From contig NZ_LNYT01000007.1 in the NCBI RefSeq assembly GCF_001468125.1, positions 359,125 through 423,124 on the forward strand: a stretch of DNA of 64,000 bases, given 5' to 3'. The position numbers were made by a program, and so were the translations under genes. The stretch is from Legionella rubrilucens. GTDB taxonomy: Bacteria > Pseudomonadota > Gammaproteobacteria > Legionellales > Legionellaceae. Numbering within the stretch: the stretch's first letter is position 1; every line of letters starts with the position of its first letter. The notes beneath the pieces are model-generated. The model was not told the DNA's origin. It searched no databases and saw nothing but the letters and a program-made list of their open reading frames with translations. Positions 19,061 through 28,858 of the stretch are shown here, in pieces.

Positions 19061-21072
19061 CAACAAATGGTCCGTATATCCGTGCTGATGAAAAAATTGC
19101 TGAATTGACTTTACGCAGCGTCATTCTGGCTATCGTCTTAACGGTGCTTCTGGCGATGTCGAATGCGTATCTTGCATTAAAATTGGGCATTTTAACCTCG
19201 GCATCCATTCCTGCGGCCATTATTTCCATGGGCATTTTACGTCTGTTTAAAAATGCCACTATTCTGGAAAACAATGCCGTACAAACGGCTGCTTCGGCCG
19301 GCGAGGCCGTGGCTGGGGGCATTGTTTATACAATCCCGGCGTTGATTATTATCCAGTATTGGCAAGGTTTTGATTACCTGACTAATTTTTTTATTGCCGT
19401 CTGCGGCGGCATACTCGGTGTGCTGTTTTCAATTCCTCTTCGCCGGGTATTGGTCAATGAGCCGGTCTTGCGATTTCCTGAAGGCCGCGCCATTGCGGAA
19501 GTCTTAAAATCATCTGCCGAGCGCTCAGGCATCAAAGACATTTTTATCGGCGGGGCCATTGGCGGCTTGCTGGAACTTTTACAAATCGGGTTCAAAATCA
19601 TTGCCAGCAGCTGGAGTTTCTGGTTTGTCGCCAAGCGGTCGCTGTTTGGGTTCGGCGCCGGTTTTTCAGCGACGATGATTGGTGCCGGCTACCTGGTAGG
19701 GCATGAAATGGCCATTTGTATTTTCCTCGGCGCCATTATCTCCTGGCTGGTGGCTTTACCCATTGCCAGTCAGTTTTATCCTCAATTCGTGGCGCATTAC
19801 CCTGCGCAGAAGGCCGCTGTCATGTTGTGGAACAGCGAGATGCGCTACATGGGTATTGGCGCCATGTTGTTTGCAGGCACCTGGACTTTCCTCAAGTTGA
19901 TTAAGCCTTTGGCGAAAAGCATGCGCATTTCTTTTCGTGCCTTCATGGCTAAAAATCACGCGGAATCGCAGTTGCCGCGGACGGATCGCGATATCCCCAT
20001 GCCTTATATTTTAATCGGCATCCTCATCATGGCCGCCGTGCTGTTTTTATTTTTCCAGTTTATTTTTCCTCTGGGAGAAGCGGGTCTTGACAGTGATTTT
20101 GCTCCGACGCTGGTTTTTGCAGCCGTCATCTATGTCCTGGTCATCGGGTTTTTGTTTTCAGTGATTACCGGTTATTTTTCCGGCATGGTCGGTGTGACGG
20201 CGAGTCCCGGAAGTTCGGTGGTGATCGCGGGGATGCTTTTTGCAGCCTGGTTGCTGTTAACCATTGTCAACCATGCACTGCCTTTACCGCTCACCAATGG
20301 ACAAATTCGGGCGGCGGAGGCCATCACCATCATTATCGGTTCGGTCGTGACAGGCATTGCAGCCATTGCCAATGACAATACCCAGGATTTAAAAGTGGGC
20401 CAACTGGTTGGCGCGACGCCCTGGCGGCAACAGGTGATGCTGTTATTGGGGGTGGTGATTTCGTCATTGGTCATCCCGCCGGTGATGCAGATTCTCTTTG
20501 ACGTGTATGGCATTGCCGGTGTGATGCCTCATGAAGGCATGGATCCCAGTCAATCCTTGCCGGCACCCACGGCTGCACTGATGGCCGCGATCACCGAGGC
20601 AGTGTTTCGTAACACGCTGCCCTGGACGATGATGTTTGTCGGCGCTGCCATTATTTTGTCCCTCATTGTCATTAACCGGGTGTTTCGTTTGGAACGGTTT
20701 ATCCGGATTTCCATTCTGGGCGTAGCAATTGGCATGTATTTACCCATTGCTTCGTCGTTTCCCCTGTTCTTGGGCGGAATGATTGCTCTTTTTGTACGCT
20801 GGCAATTAACCAGAAAGGCCTTTGTCGGAGAAGAAAGAAGTCAGCGCAAACAAACGGGCGTCCTGATTGCCTGTGGGTTGGTGGCCGGTTCTGCTTTAGT
20901 CGATGTGCTTTTAGCAGTTCCATTCTCCATACTCCATACCCCCGATGCCTTAAGTGTCGTCAGTGATGGTTGGCAAAGCTATGGCATTGTGCTCGGGATG
21001 GTGTCAAGCTTGCTGTTAGCCTGGTGGATACAGCATCGGGTTGTCAGAAAAAACCATTCAAAAGCAGAATAA
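19057..21072 (+). CDS. OPT-family oligopeptide/metal-chelate transporter
   Basis: Inner membrane protein of 671 residues with about 14-16 hydrophobic spans. OPT-family markers are visible: NAYLALKLGILTSASIPAA near the N-terminus, NNAVQTAASAGEAVAGG, and ANDNTQDLKVGQLVGATPW in the second half. The family imports small peptides, modified peptides or iron-siderophore complexes by proton symport. The ATGA overlap with the DUF3298 gene places it in the hutI operon, consistent with feeding amino-acid catabolism. The substrate is inferred only. Confidence 0.9.
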   Translation: MTTNGPYIRADEKIAELTLRSVILAIVLTVLLAMSNAYLALKLGILTSASIPAAIISMGILRLFKNATILENNAVQTAASAGEAVAGGIVYTIPALIIIQYWQGFDYLTNFFIAVCGGILGVLFSIPLRRVLVNEPVLRFPEGRAIAEVLKSSAERSGIKDIFIGGAIGGLLELLQIGFKIIASSWSFWFVAKRSLFGFGAGFSATMIGAGYLVGHEMAICIFLGAIISWLVALPIASQFYPQFVAHYPAQKAAVMLWNSEMRYMGIGAMLFAGTWTFLKLIKPLAKSMRISFRAFMAKNHAESQLPRTDRDIPMPYILIGILIMAAVLFLFFQFIFPLGEAGLDSDFAPTLVFAAVIYVLVIGFLFSVITGYFSGMVGVTASPGSSVVIAGMLFAAWLLLTIVNHALPLPLTNGQIRAAEAITIIIGSVVTGIAAIANDNTQDLKVGQLVGATPWRQQVMLLLGVVISSLVIPPVMQILFDVYGIAGVMPHEGMDPSQSLPAPTAALMAAITEAVFRNTLPWTMMFVGAAIILSLIVINRVFRLERFIRISILGVAIGMYLPIASSFPLFLGGMIALFVRWQLTRKAFVGEERSQRKQTGVLIACGLVAGSALVDVLLAVPFSILHTPDALSVVSDGWQSYGIVLGMVSSLLLAWWIQHRVVRKNHSKAE

Positions 21073-21126
21073 GGGATTTGATCGTATACTGATATTAACT
21101 TGGGTAAGGACAGCCAGGATAATGAC

Positions 21127-21729
21127 ATGGCAAACCGCGGCGAATGGGTTAAACACAATCTTCTATTAATCATTGGCCTGGTCTTGCCAGTCTTACTGAT
21201 GATTGTCTTCATGCTGTCAACCCTGATTCCAGTGGTTGTCAGCAATCCGCCCCGTTATGACATGGTTTTCGCCATTCAGGATTATTCCTCCAGTGTTGCG
21301 GCACCCGTCAACGTTAACCTGGTGGTTAAACAGGGGGTTCTGACGGCGCAATACACCAAAAGCCCTAACGTCAATGCCTATGGCTGGAAAAAACTGTACC
21401 TGTATGAGGCAAAAACTCAGAAAGTGCGTGAATTACCGTTTCCTTTCCCCAGCAACACAGGAACCCTGCAGGGCATGGTGGAACAACCTGTTGAAGCAAC
21501 AAAAGGGATGAAACTGGATACGACTCTGGAATCACCGGATGGTTATCAATTGTCCTATCGCGGCTATTCCAATTCTGGCGGTCTATTTGGGCAGTTACTG
21601 TGGGGAGGCAGTTACAATAACCAGGCGTGTCTTCGTAAGGGCAGCCAGTGCATTAAACTCCTGGGGAATGATAACCGCGGGTATTATTACCCAGGTTATG
21701 TGCAATTTATTGGGTGGGTCATACCATGA
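21127..21729 (+). CDS. Membrane-anchored protein of unknown function
   Basis: Not recognised. It has 200 residues with one strong N-terminal transmembrane segment (LLLIIGLVLPVLLMIVFMLS) and a soluble periplasmic part ending VQFIGWVIP. The start at ATG 21127 has AGGA upstream and is preferred over an in-frame TTG at 21100. The stop overlaps the start of the next gene (ATGA), so the two are translated together and may work as a pair. Confidence 0.7.
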   Translation: MANRGEWVKHNLLLIIGLVLPVLLMIVFMLSTLIPVVVSNPPRYDMVFAIQDYSSSVAAPVNVNLVVKQGVLTAQYTKSPNVNAYGWKKLYLYEAKTQKVRELPFPFPSNTGTLQGMVEQPVEATKGMKLDTTLESPDGYQLSYRGYSNSGGLFGQLLWGGSYNNQACLRKGSQCIKLLGNDNRGYYYPGYVQFIGWVIP

Positions 21730-22667
21730 ACCGTGATGAGGCCTTGGTCGAAATTGTAACGATGGCCAAACGCCATCACTTAACGCCTGATGAGATCGCC
21801 GCCGCGTTTAACGCGTCCCCCACTCAGCAAAGGGAAGAAGCATCCAGCCAACTTCTTAAAAACATGCTCGGTTATTTAGGCGGGATATTAATTTTTGCCG
21901 GGATTTGTATTTTCATCGCCATGAAGTGGGCGGACATTAGTATCCCCAGCCGTATCATGCTGACCTTAGGGGTTGGTTTATGTCTTTTTATCATGGGTAT
22001 AACCTGCACGCGTTATGTCCATTATGAGCGGGCAGCTACCCCCCTGTTCCTGATTGCAGCCTTACTTCAACCCATCGGCATGGCCGTTTTTCTAAGCGAA
22101 TACGCTAAAGTTGATAACCCATCCAAAGGGGTGTTGATTGTCAGCCTGATTTTCATGCTGCAACAGGGGTTGGTTTTTTTAGCCACGAGAAAAACCGTGC
22201 TGTTATTCACTACCGTGCTATTCAGCCTGAGCTTTTTCGTAGCCGCTTTTGACTTGCTGGAAGTCCCTTACCGAACAGCCTGGCTACTGCTCAGTGTCTC
22301 ACTGCTTTGTGTTACCTGGGTTATTAATCACTCGCCGTATCAGGCCATTGCATCGTTGCTGTTTTTTATTGCTTCGCTGGCTTTTTTTACGGTGACATTC
22401 GATATTGTCAGAAATCAGCCCTACGAAATTTTCTATTTGGGGCTGACCTGCGCCATGATATTTCTGGCCATAGCCGCTAAAAACCGTACGCTGTTGGTCA
22501 TTTCGACCCTGGCGACTTTATTATACATTGGTTATTTTACCGGCAAGCATTTTCCCGATACCCTGGGCTGGCCTATCACCTTAATCCTCATTGGCGTGAT
22601 TCTTATCCTCATCAGTTCGTTAGTGATTAAGTTAAATCAGAGGTACATCGCTGGCAGGGACAGGTAA
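21726..22667 (+). CDS. DUF2157-like polytopic membrane protein
   Basis: A protein of 313 residues with a short cytoplasmic N-terminus (~45 residues) and about nine or ten hydrophobic spans. The segment LLKNMLGYLGGILIFAGICI is typical of DUF2157 proteins. In other bacteria these are often coded beside a smaller anchored periplasmic protein, as here. No function is established. The start is ATG 21726. The gene ends 4 bp before the end of the convergent small gene. Confidence 0.7.
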   Translation: MNRDEALVEIVTMAKRHHLTPDEIAAAFNASPTQQREEASSQLLKNMLGYLGGILIFAGICIFIAMKWADISIPSRIMLTLGVGLCLFIMGITCTRYVHYERAATPLFLIAALLQPIGMAVFLSEYAKVDNPSKGVLIVSLIFMLQQGLVFLATRKTVLLFTTVLFSLSFFVAAFDLLEVPYRTAWLLLSVSLLCVTWVINHSPYQAIASLLFFIASLAFFTVTFDIVRNQPYEIFYLGLTCAMIFLAIAAKNRTLLVISTLATLLYIGYFTGKHFPDTLGWPITLILIGVILILISSLVIKLNQRYIAGRDR

Positions 22668-22671
22668 TCTT

Positions 22672-22974
22672 TTACCAGCCATCGAAGGGACGGTGTTTTT
22701 TAATCTCGTCCCCTTCACCGCGATGATAATGTAAACGGGTCACCAGCTCGCCTGATTTTTTATCCCAGAACGGATGGTAATCCACTCCCGCCAGGCGTTT
22801 CTTGCCCTGATAAAGATTGAAGCCGCCGCCACCGCGTTTGTAAAATTCAAGCGCAAAACGGTAATTACCTTTTCGCATGGAACCGTAGGCGGCCAAGGAA
22901 AAGGTCAAAAAGGCAGCCGGCGCATAAACGAAGGGTGACAGACCATCCGTTGTTTCTTCTTGCTTGTTCTGCAT
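22672..22974 (-). CDS. Small conserved-type hypothetical protein
   Basis: A basic, aromatic-rich protein of 100 residues. It has a moderately hydrophobic stretch near residues 14-32, a Gly run (GGGG) and a charged C-terminus ending HRPFDGW. The family is not recognised. GAGG is well placed before the ATG. It is convergent with the DUF2157-like gene and divergent from the oxidoreductase. Confidence 0.6.
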   Translation of the reverse strand: MQNKQEETTDGLSPFVYAPAAFLTFSLAAYGSMRKGNYRFALEFYKRGGGGFNLYQGKKRLAGVDYHPFWDKKSGELVTRLHYHRGEGDEIKKHRPFDGW

Positions 22975-23125
22975 AAGGGCCTCGGTTTAAAAAGATGGTA
23001 TTTTAAACAATTTGCCCGCAAAATTCACTAAGAAAACAACAAATGCGGCAAGAAATCCTAGCGGTTTAATCGATGCAGAGGCAGGTATATAATTTGAAGA
23101 TGGAGACTTGGTGGTCAATACGCGG

Positions 23126-24376
23126 ATGAAGTTTGATTGTTTGGTTCTTGGTGCTGGCATAATTGGGGTTTCTGTAGCGGCACATCTGCAAAAGCGGGGA
23201 CGCGCGGTGGCGCTGGTGGATGTCAAATGCCCCGGCAGTGAAACCTCGTTTGGCAATGCGGGATTAATTCAGCGGGAGGGGGTGTATCCCTATGCTTTTC
23301 CCCGCGATTGGACGCTGCTTGCCAAATACGCTTTTAATCGCTCGCCAGAAGTGCATTATCATTGGCAGGATCTTGTCAAACTCGCTCCCTTTCTATGGAA
23401 GTACTGGTTTTATTCCAAGCCTTCCCGCCATGCCGATATTGCCCGGAATTATGCGACTCTCATTGAGCATAGCGTGAGAGAGCATCACGCCCTGGCTGAC
23501 AGTGCCGGCTGCCGTGACGCGTTAAAAAGCGGCGGTTGGCTTAAACTGTTCAGAACGGCCAAACGACAAGACAATGAAGTCCGTTTCAGTGAACACCTCA
23601 GGGCCGAATTTGGCGTTCAATTCGATGCCCTGGATGCTGCCGCCCTGCAACGTCTTGAACCGCACCTCAACCTGTCATTACAGGGTGCCTTGCGCTATGG
23701 CGGTGCAGAAACCGTCAGTGATCCCGGCGCGCTGGTGTCAGGCTATGCCGCCTATTTTAAACAATTGGGCGGGCGTTTTTTTCTGGGGGATGCGTTTTCG
23801 CTGTCGGAGGGTTGGCAGATGCAGGCAGAAGCGGGCATTATCCGGGCTGATTCCGTGGTCATTTGTTTAGGTCCCTGGTCTCAAACACTTTGTGCACGTT
23901 TAGGCTATCGTTTTCCACTGGCGGTCAAACGAGGCTACCACATGCATTACGGTAAGGAAGAGGGGGCCTTTCTTCATCACCCGGTACTGGATGTGGAGCG
24001 AGGGTATTTGCTCGCTCCCATGACCCAGGGCATCCGCTTGACCACCGGGGCTGAGTTTGCCCGCCTTGATGCGCAAAGAACGCCTCGGCAACTGAATGCG
24101 GTAGAACCCATTGCCCGCCAGCTGTTTCCCATTAAAGACAGGCTGGAAGCATCGCCCTGGATGGGAAGCAGGCCCTGCACACCGGATATGTTGCCGATCA
24201 TTGGTCCCGCACCCCGTCATGCCGGGTTGTGGCTCGCGTTTGGCCATGGGCACCATGGCCTGACCTTAGGCCCTGTGACGGGTCGATTGCTGGCAGAGAT
24301 GCTGACAGGCGAAGAATTACTGCTCGACCCCGCGCCATTCAGCCCGCAACGCTTTTGCAATACCAATGACCATTAA
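23126..24376 (+). CDS. FAD-dependent amino-acid oxidoreductase (DadA-like)
   Basis: Flavoprotein of about 416 residues. The N-terminal FAD-binding fold has GAGIIG at residues ~9-14. The C-terminus has GHGHHGLTLGPVTGRLLAE, typical of D-amino acid dehydrogenase and glycine oxidase relatives. It probably oxidises an amine or D-amino acid and passes electrons to the respiratory chain. ATG 23126 fits the family N-terminus, but it lacks a close Shine-Dalgarno. GTG at 23111, five bases after GGAG, is an alternative that adds five residues. The stop lies 3 bp from the next convergent gene. Confidence 0.85.
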   Translation: MKFDCLVLGAGIIGVSVAAHLQKRGRAVALVDVKCPGSETSFGNAGLIQREGVYPYAFPRDWTLLAKYAFNRSPEVHYHWQDLVKLAPFLWKYWFYSKPSRHADIARNYATLIEHSVREHHALADSAGCRDALKSGGWLKLFRTAKRQDNEVRFSEHLRAEFGVQFDALDAAALQRLEPHLNLSLQGALRYGGAETVSDPGALVSGYAAYFKQLGGRFFLGDAFSLSEGWQMQAEAGIIRADSVVICLGPWSQTLCARLGYRFPLAVKRGYHMHYGKEEGAFLHHPVLDVERGYLLAPMTQGIRLTTGAEFARLDAQRTPRQLNAVEPIARQLFPIKDRLEASPWMGSRPCTPDMLPIIGPAPRHAGLWLAFGHGHHGLTLGPVTGRLLAEMLTGEELLLDPAPFSPQRFCNTNDH

Positions 24377-24379
24377 CGC

Positions 24380-24628
24380 TTATTCTTCGTGCTCCACCAC
24401 GTGATCCTGTGCCTCCGTCACGCCGCTCTCATGCGCACAGTGGGCGCAACAATAATACTCACCTTCTGCTTCCACGCCATGGCCGATGATGCGACAGGAA
24501 CAATGCGAACACACCGGGGCTAATTTTTGAATGGCACATTCAAAGGAATCAAACAGGTAACTGGCGCCTTTTTGGCGAACCTCAAAGCAATTGTGATAAT
24601 GGTTACCGCAAACGATACACTGATCCAT
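24380..24628 (-). CDS. Small cysteine-rich putative zinc-binding protein
   Basis: A protein of 82 residues with three Cys pairs: CIVC, CSHCSC and CCAHC, plus several His residues. The pattern suggests a treble-clef or zinc-ribbon fold, similar to the metallothionein/Prokaryotic-metallothionein-like small proteins. The ATG at 24628 is preceded by GGAG, which decides the start over upstream in-frame codons. It lies 16 bp downstream of the host-attachment-family gene on the same strand, so it is probably co-transcribed. Confidence 0.72.
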   Translation of the reverse strand: MDQCIVCGNHYHNCFEVRQKGASYLFDSFECAIQKLAPVCSHCSCRIIGHGVEAEGEYYCCAHCAHESGVTEAQDHVVEHEE

Positions 24629-24644
24629 GTGTTTCTCCTTGTTG

Positions 24645-25094
24645 TTATAATGCTGGCGTTTTGACAGAATGAAGGACAAGCTCTTTAAGTTCCTGTTCGC
24701 TGTATTGGGTATAATCCTTTTGTATCAAGCGAAAGAGTGCGTTTAAAGCAGTTTTATTTAACACTTTATCCAGCATTCCCCAAAACGTGGATGGGACGAT
24801 AATGATTAGTTTGATACCATGGTGAACGGTTTCATTAATGTAATGGCCCAATTCCTGAGCAAATTTATTTTTTTCTACCTTTTTGGGATCGCTTCTGGAT
24901 TCATACGCGCCTCCCACCCCATGCTCGCTTTGATATTGCCCGGAGCGATCAGCAATCAATTCGCTTCGTTTTTCCTGACTTTCCGGGTGAACAAACACGT
25001 CCCTTAATGTAAAAGTCGTGTTGGAATTCTGCAATTTCAGTGCATAAAAATTTGCTTTCGAGGCATTGGCAATAAGCACCAAAAAATTATCCAT
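24645..25094 (-). CDS. Host attachment-family protein (AtsE-like)
   Basis: A protein of 149 residues matching the family first described as 'protein required for attachment to host cells'. It has LVLIANASKANFY at the N-terminus, a central RSGQYQSEHGVGGAYES, then FAQELGHYINE, LIIIVPSTFWGML and KDYTQYSEQEL. It is cytoplasmic in appearance, without a signal peptide. The attachment role comes from plant-associated bacteria. In other bacteria these proteins look stress-related, and an eRF1/baeRF-like fold has been suggested. A sigma-S-like promoter and a structured leader lie upstream. Confidence 0.75.
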   Translation of the reverse strand: MDNFLVLIANASKANFYALKLQNSNTTFTLRDVFVHPESQEKRSELIADRSGQYQSEHGVGGAYESRSDPKKVEKNKFAQELGHYINETVHHGIKLIIIVPSTFWGMLDKVLNKTALNALFRLIQKDYTQYSEQELKELVLHSVKTPAL

Positions 25095-25189
25095 GATTAT
25101 CTCCTGTATTCTCTGTTATTTCTTTTGATGATTTTTTTAGCGAAATAACAGCCAACCTTTCAGGTAAGCGATTGAATAAATAGCCTTTC

Positions 25190-25260
25190 TTTATAAGACA
25201 AAAGCCACACAAGGTGGCTTTTGTGAAGCTCGCCAAGACATGAAGTCTCGCGTATTCTTC
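25190..25260 (-). ncRNA. Candidate ~70-nt small RNA or attenuating leader
   Basis: A transcript starting near 25260 from the promoter below would contain GTGAAG (25262-25257) pairing with CTTCAC (25228-25223). That stem encloses a small AGAC/GTCT hairpin. The 11-bp terminator-like hairpin at 25224-25198 and a short U-rich tail follow. The whole is about 70 nt, a usual small-RNA size. It could be an independent RNA or a leader that limits readthrough into the host-attachment gene at 25094. No known RNA family is recognised. Confidence 0.35.
25198..25224 (-). terminator. Terminator-like hairpin upstream of the host-attachment gene
   Basis: ACAAAAGCCAC / GTGGCTTTTGT forms a perfect 11-bp stem with a 5-nt loop and a GC-rich core. 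On the minus strand it runs into TTTTGTCTTAT. The shape is that of an intrinsic terminator, yet it lies about 100 nt before a start codon. Confidence 0.5.
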
Positions 25261-25266
25261 ACTTTT

Positions 25267-25295
25267 AGTATAGATCACAGGGCTAATTTTGTCCA
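25267..25295 (-). promoter_or_regulatory. Probable sigma-S-type promoter
   Basis: On the minus strand, TGGACA (25295-25290), a 17-bp spacer and TATACT (25272-25267) form a good promoter. The -10 context TCTATACTAAA has the C at -13 and the overall form preferred by RpoS. Predicted transcription starts near 25260. Confidence 0.5.
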
Positions 25296-25418
25296 AAAAA
25301 TGTGCAAATTATTTTACCAAAAAGGTTAATAGACGGTGAAAATGAGTTAACTGGTTGCTTTTATTATTCGCTATTCTCACTATAAAATAAGATGATTTTT
25401 CATGAAAAGGAATTAAGG

Positions 25419-25901
25419 ATGACAGTTGCACAGTTGATGGATAACCTCAATACCAATCCTGCGTTTATTTATGTGATAGGCCGAGCCATCCTTTTATTCC
25501 TGTCGGGCATTCTCATTATCCGTTATGGTAATAGGCGGTATAGTCTGCGCACCACGTTTGATTACCTGCTCATCATTATCCTGGGAGGGATTATCAGCCG
25601 GGGCATTAATGGTTCCCCTCCCTTATTATCCACATTGACCGCGTTATTCACGCTCATTTTTTTACATCGCTTCATTGCAGTGGTGACCTGCTACTCCACC
25701 AACCTGGAACGTTTCTTTAAGGGAAGACCGCGTTTATTAATTGATCAGGGCCAATTGTGTGAAAAGGAATTGCAGCGCATGCACATCACCAGAGAAGATC
25801 TCTTAAGTGAATTGCGAAGCCAGCTCCATTCCGATGACCTTAACCAGGTCAAACGGGCCTATCTTGAAGGAGGAGGCCGAATTACCTTTGTTCGCTTTTA
25901 A
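25419..25901 (+). CDS. DUF421 (YetF-like) membrane protein
   Basis: A protein of 160 residues with three N-terminal transmembrane segments, then a short cytoplasmic domain of the DUF421/YcaP/YetF type (LIDQGQLCEKELQRMHITREDLLSELRSQ). The family has no firm function. The ATG at 25419 has AGGA seven bases upstream and is preferred over ATG 25392. The 324-bp gap before it holds the RNA candidate on the other strand and no other gene. Confidence 0.82.
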   Translation: MTVAQLMDNLNTNPAFIYVIGRAILLFLSGILIIRYGNRRYSLRTTFDYLLIIILGGIISRGINGSPPLLSTLTALFTLIFLHRFIAVVTCYSTNLERFFKGRPRLLIDQGQLCEKELQRMHITREDLLSELRSQLHSDDLNQVKRAYLEGGGRITFVRF

Positions 25902-25906
25902 GGGGC

Positions 25907-25940
25907 CACGCCTTGACCGGGTTATGTCTCTCAAGGCGTG
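25907..25940. terminator. Hairpin between convergent DUF421 and valS genes
   Basis: CACGCCTTGA / TCAAGGCGTG, a perfect 10-bp stem with a 14-nt loop, fills the 55-bp convergent gap. A-rich sequence follows on the plus strand. It is probably a shared, bidirectional transcription end. Confidence 0.5.
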
Positions 25941-25956
25941 AACCCGAAAAATCCTG

Positions 25957-28731
25957 TTATAAGGTTTCTATTGTCTTTTGATGAGCGAGCAGCTTGTCTT
26001 TCGCCATTTTTGCCTGGGTGAGCTTTTCCTTTTCCCTGGCAATGATGTCAGCAGGCGCCTTGTCTGCAAAATTAGGATTATTAAGCTTGCTCTCAGCAAG
26101 ATGAATGTCCTTATCCAGCTTGGTGATTTCCTTTTGCAGACGCGACAATTCCGCGTTTTTATCAATTAACCCAGCCATGGGGATTAGTAATTCCAGGTTA
26201 CCGACGACTGCGGAGGCAGAGGCAGGAACAGGTTCCTTATCACTTAAGAAGTGAATGTTCGTCAGTTTGCCTAAAGACAGAAGAATGGACGTGTATTTTT
26301 CAATTCGACTCTTGACCTTTTCATCGGCATTTTTTAAATGCAGTGAAATTAATTTAGCCGGTGATATGGACATTTCACTGCGGATGGTACGAATCGATTG
26401 TATGACTTCTTTAAGCCAGTCCAGTTCTGCTTCCAGTTCGTCGTTGATGTAGCTTTCCACCACCTGCGGGTAAGCGCTCAGCATCAGGCTTTCGCCATTT
26501 TCACCGTTTTGACTGATTAATTTGCTGGTACGCTGCCATATTTCTTCGGTAATAAAAGGCATAATCGGATGCAGCAAACGAAGGATTTGATCCAGAACAT
26601 GAATTAACGTACGGCGGGTGCCGCGTTTCATGGCTGCCAAAGCCTGTTCTGCATACAGCACGGGTTTGGATAATTCCAGGTACCAGTCGCAGTATTCGTG
26701 CCAGACAAATTCATACAGGGTATTCGCCAGCAAATCGAAACGGAAGGTTTCATAATAGTGATTCGTCTCTGCAATGGTGCGCTGCAGGCGTGACAAAATC
26801 CATAAATCCGCCGGGCTGTACTGAAACGCGCCGTCACCGAGATCAATCTGATCTTCGTCGGTATTCAGCAGCACGTAGCGCGCGGCATTCCATAATTTAT
26901 TGCAGAAATTACGATACCCTTCCACACGGCCCATATCAAATCGGACATTACGTCCTGTGGACGCCAGCGAACAGAAAGTGAAGCGCAGCGCATCCGTGCC
27001 GTAAGCGCTGATACCCTCCGGAAATTCCTTGCGGGTTGCCCTGGCGATTTTATCGCAGAGGGAAGGGAGCATCATGTTGGAGGTGCGCTTGGCGACTAAA
27101 CTTTCCAAATCGATGCCATCGATGATGTCAATCGGATCGAGGACGTTACCCTTGGATTTGGACATTTTCTTGCCTTCGCTATCGCGAATTAAGCCGGTGA
27201 TGATGACATCCTTAAAGGGAACTTTGCCGGTGAACTTTAAGCCCATCATGATCATGCGCGCTACCCAGAAGAAAATGATGTCAAATCCGGTGACTAAGAC
27301 CGAAGTGGGGTAAAATTGTTCAAACTCAGGCGTGCGTTCCGGCCAGCCCAGGGTTGAAAAAGGCCACAGGGCGGAAGAGAACCAGGTATCAAGGACATCT
27401 TCATCCTGTTTCAAGGGCATGGACTCATCGATTTTGTATTTAAAGCGGACATCATTCTCACTGTAACCCACATACACATGACCATGGCTGTCATACCAGG
27501 CTGGAATACGGTGTCCCCACCAAAGCTGGCGGCTGATGCACCAGTCTTCAATGTTTTCCATCCACTGGAAGTACGTTTTATTCCAGGCCTCAGGTACAAA
27601 ACGGATTTCACCGCGTTTCACGACATCGATGGCGGGCTCCGCCAGGGGTTTGGTTTTGACATACCATTGATCGGTAAGCAGGGGTTCAATAATAACGCCT
27701 GATTTTTCACCGCGTGGAACTTTGAGCTTATGCGGTTCTGTTTTTACTAATAAACCGGCTTCCTGCAAGTCCTTGATGATTTGCTCGCGGGCGACAAAAC
27801 GGTCCATGCCCTGATAGGCCACCGGCGCATTTTTATTCATGGTGGCTTTGCGGGTAAAAATATTAATTAAGGGCAGGTCGTGGCGCTTGCCGACTTCATG
27901 ATCGTTAAAATCATGAGCAGGGGTGATTTTTACACAGCCGCTGCCAAAGTCCTTTTCCACGTAGTCATCGGCGATGACAGGAATTTCGCGATCGCACAGG
28001 GGTAAATGCACGGATTGACCGATGAGGTGACGGTAGCGTTCATCGTCAGGATGAACGGCCACGGCAGCATCTCCCAACAGGGTTTCCGGGCGTGTTGTGG
28101 CCACGACTAAGGATTCGTTGGAGTTGACCACAGGGTAGCGGATATGCCACAAAAATCCATCTTCTTCTTCGGAAAGCACTTCGAGATCAGACACGGCAGT
28201 GCCCAGTTTGGGATCCCAGTTGACCAAGCGGGTACCGCGATAAATCAATCCCTCGTCATACAATTGAATAAACACTTTTTGCACAGCGGCAGACAAGCCT
28301 TCATCCATGGTAAAACGTTCGCGTGTCCAATCCACGGAGGAGCCGATGCGGCGCATTTGGCGGGTAATCTGGCTGCCTGATTCTTCCTTCCATTGCCAGA
28401 CTTTTTCAAGAAACTGTTCCCGGGTCATGTCTTTGCGGGAAAGGCCCTGGCTTTCCAATTGCCGCTCAACCACCAACTGCGTGGAAATGCCGGCGTGATC
28501 CGTACCCGGCTGCCACAGGGTTTTAGCTCCCCGCATGCGTTGATAGCGGGTCAGGGTATCCATCAACGTGTGTTGAAAGCCATGGCCCATGTGCAAACTG
28601 CCGGTGACATTGGGCGGAGGCAACATGATGCAATAACTTTTCCCGTCTCCCTGGGGTTTGAAATAATGCTGGCTTTCCCATTTCTCATAGCAAGCCTGCT
28701 CGATCGCCTGGGGGGAATACGTCTTATCCAT
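25957..28731 (-). CDS. valS: Valyl-tRNA synthetase
   Basis: Class I synthetase charging tRNA-Val, 924 residues (E. coli 951). The HIGH-type motif appears as HMGH in [15 protein letters not shown] near residue 48. The KMSKS motif (KKMSKSKGN) is near residue 530. The CP1 editing domain lies between them. The C-terminal ~70 residues form the ValS tRNA-binding coiled coil ([17 protein letters not shown]...). It stands alone between a hairpin-terminated convergent neighbour and a divergent one. Several long open frames on the opposite strand are shadows. Confidence 0.98.
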   Translation of the reverse strand: MDKTYSPQAIEQACYEKWESQHYFKPQGDGKSYCIMLPPPNVTGSLHMGHGFQHTLMDTLTRYQRMRGAKTLWQPGTDHAGISTQLVVERQLESQGLSRKDMTREQFLEKVWQWKEESGSQITRQMRRIGSSVDWTRERFTMDEGLSAAVQKVFIQLYDEGLIYRGTRLVNWDPKLGTAVSDLEVLSEEEDGFLWHIRYPVVNSNESLVVATTRPETLLGDAAVAVHPDDERYRHLIGQSVHLPLCDREIPVIADDYVEKDFGSGCVKITPAHDFNDHEVGKRHDLPLINIFTRKATMNKNAPVAYQGMDRFVAREQIIKDLQEAGLLVKTEPHKLKVPRGEKSGVIIEPLLTDQWYVKTKPLAEPAIDVVKRGEIRFVPEAWNKTYFQWMENIEDWCISRQLWWGHRIPAWYDSHGHVYVGYSENDVRFKYKIDESMPLKQDEDVLDTWFSSALWPFSTLGWPERTPEFEQFYPTSVLVTGFDIIFFWVARMIMMGLKFTGKVPFKDVIITGLIRDSEGKKMSKSKGNVLDPIDIIDGIDLESLVAKRTSNMMLPSLCDKIARATRKEFPEGISAYGTDALRFTFCSLASTGRNVRFDMGRVEGYRNFCNKLWNAARYVLLNTDEDQIDLGDGAFQYSPADLWILSRLQRTIAETNHYYETFRFDLLANTLYEFVWHEYCDWYLELSKPVLYAEQALAAMKRGTRRTLIHVLDQILRLLHPIMPFITEEIWQRTSKLISQNGENGESLMLSAYPQVVESYINDELEAELDWLKEVIQSIRTIRSEMSISPAKLISLHLKNADEKVKSRIEKYTSILLSLGKLTNIHFLSDKEPVPASASAVVGNLELLIPMAGLIDKNAELSRLQKEITKLDKDIHLAESKLNNPNFADKAPADIIAREKEKLTQAKMAKDKLLAHQKTIETL

Positions 28732-28858
28732 TGCTTTTGCCTGTTACTGATAAAATCATGGATTTTAACATAGTCCATCGGGAAATGAAGACTTAAGGCT
28801 ACCCATGCTCAGGAGGCAGTGGTATCGTAACCCCCTTTTAAGGATAAAAAGGAAAAGG

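Noticed and set aside
25087-25296. Open frame of 69 codons on the minus strand upstream of the host-attachment gene
   Set aside because: It spans the promoter and the structured RNA, shows no family resemblance or good ribosome site, and overlaps the next start codon.
28144-28773. Several antisense open frames within valS
   Set aside because: They are shadows of a well-conserved gene with both catalytic motifs in the correct frame.
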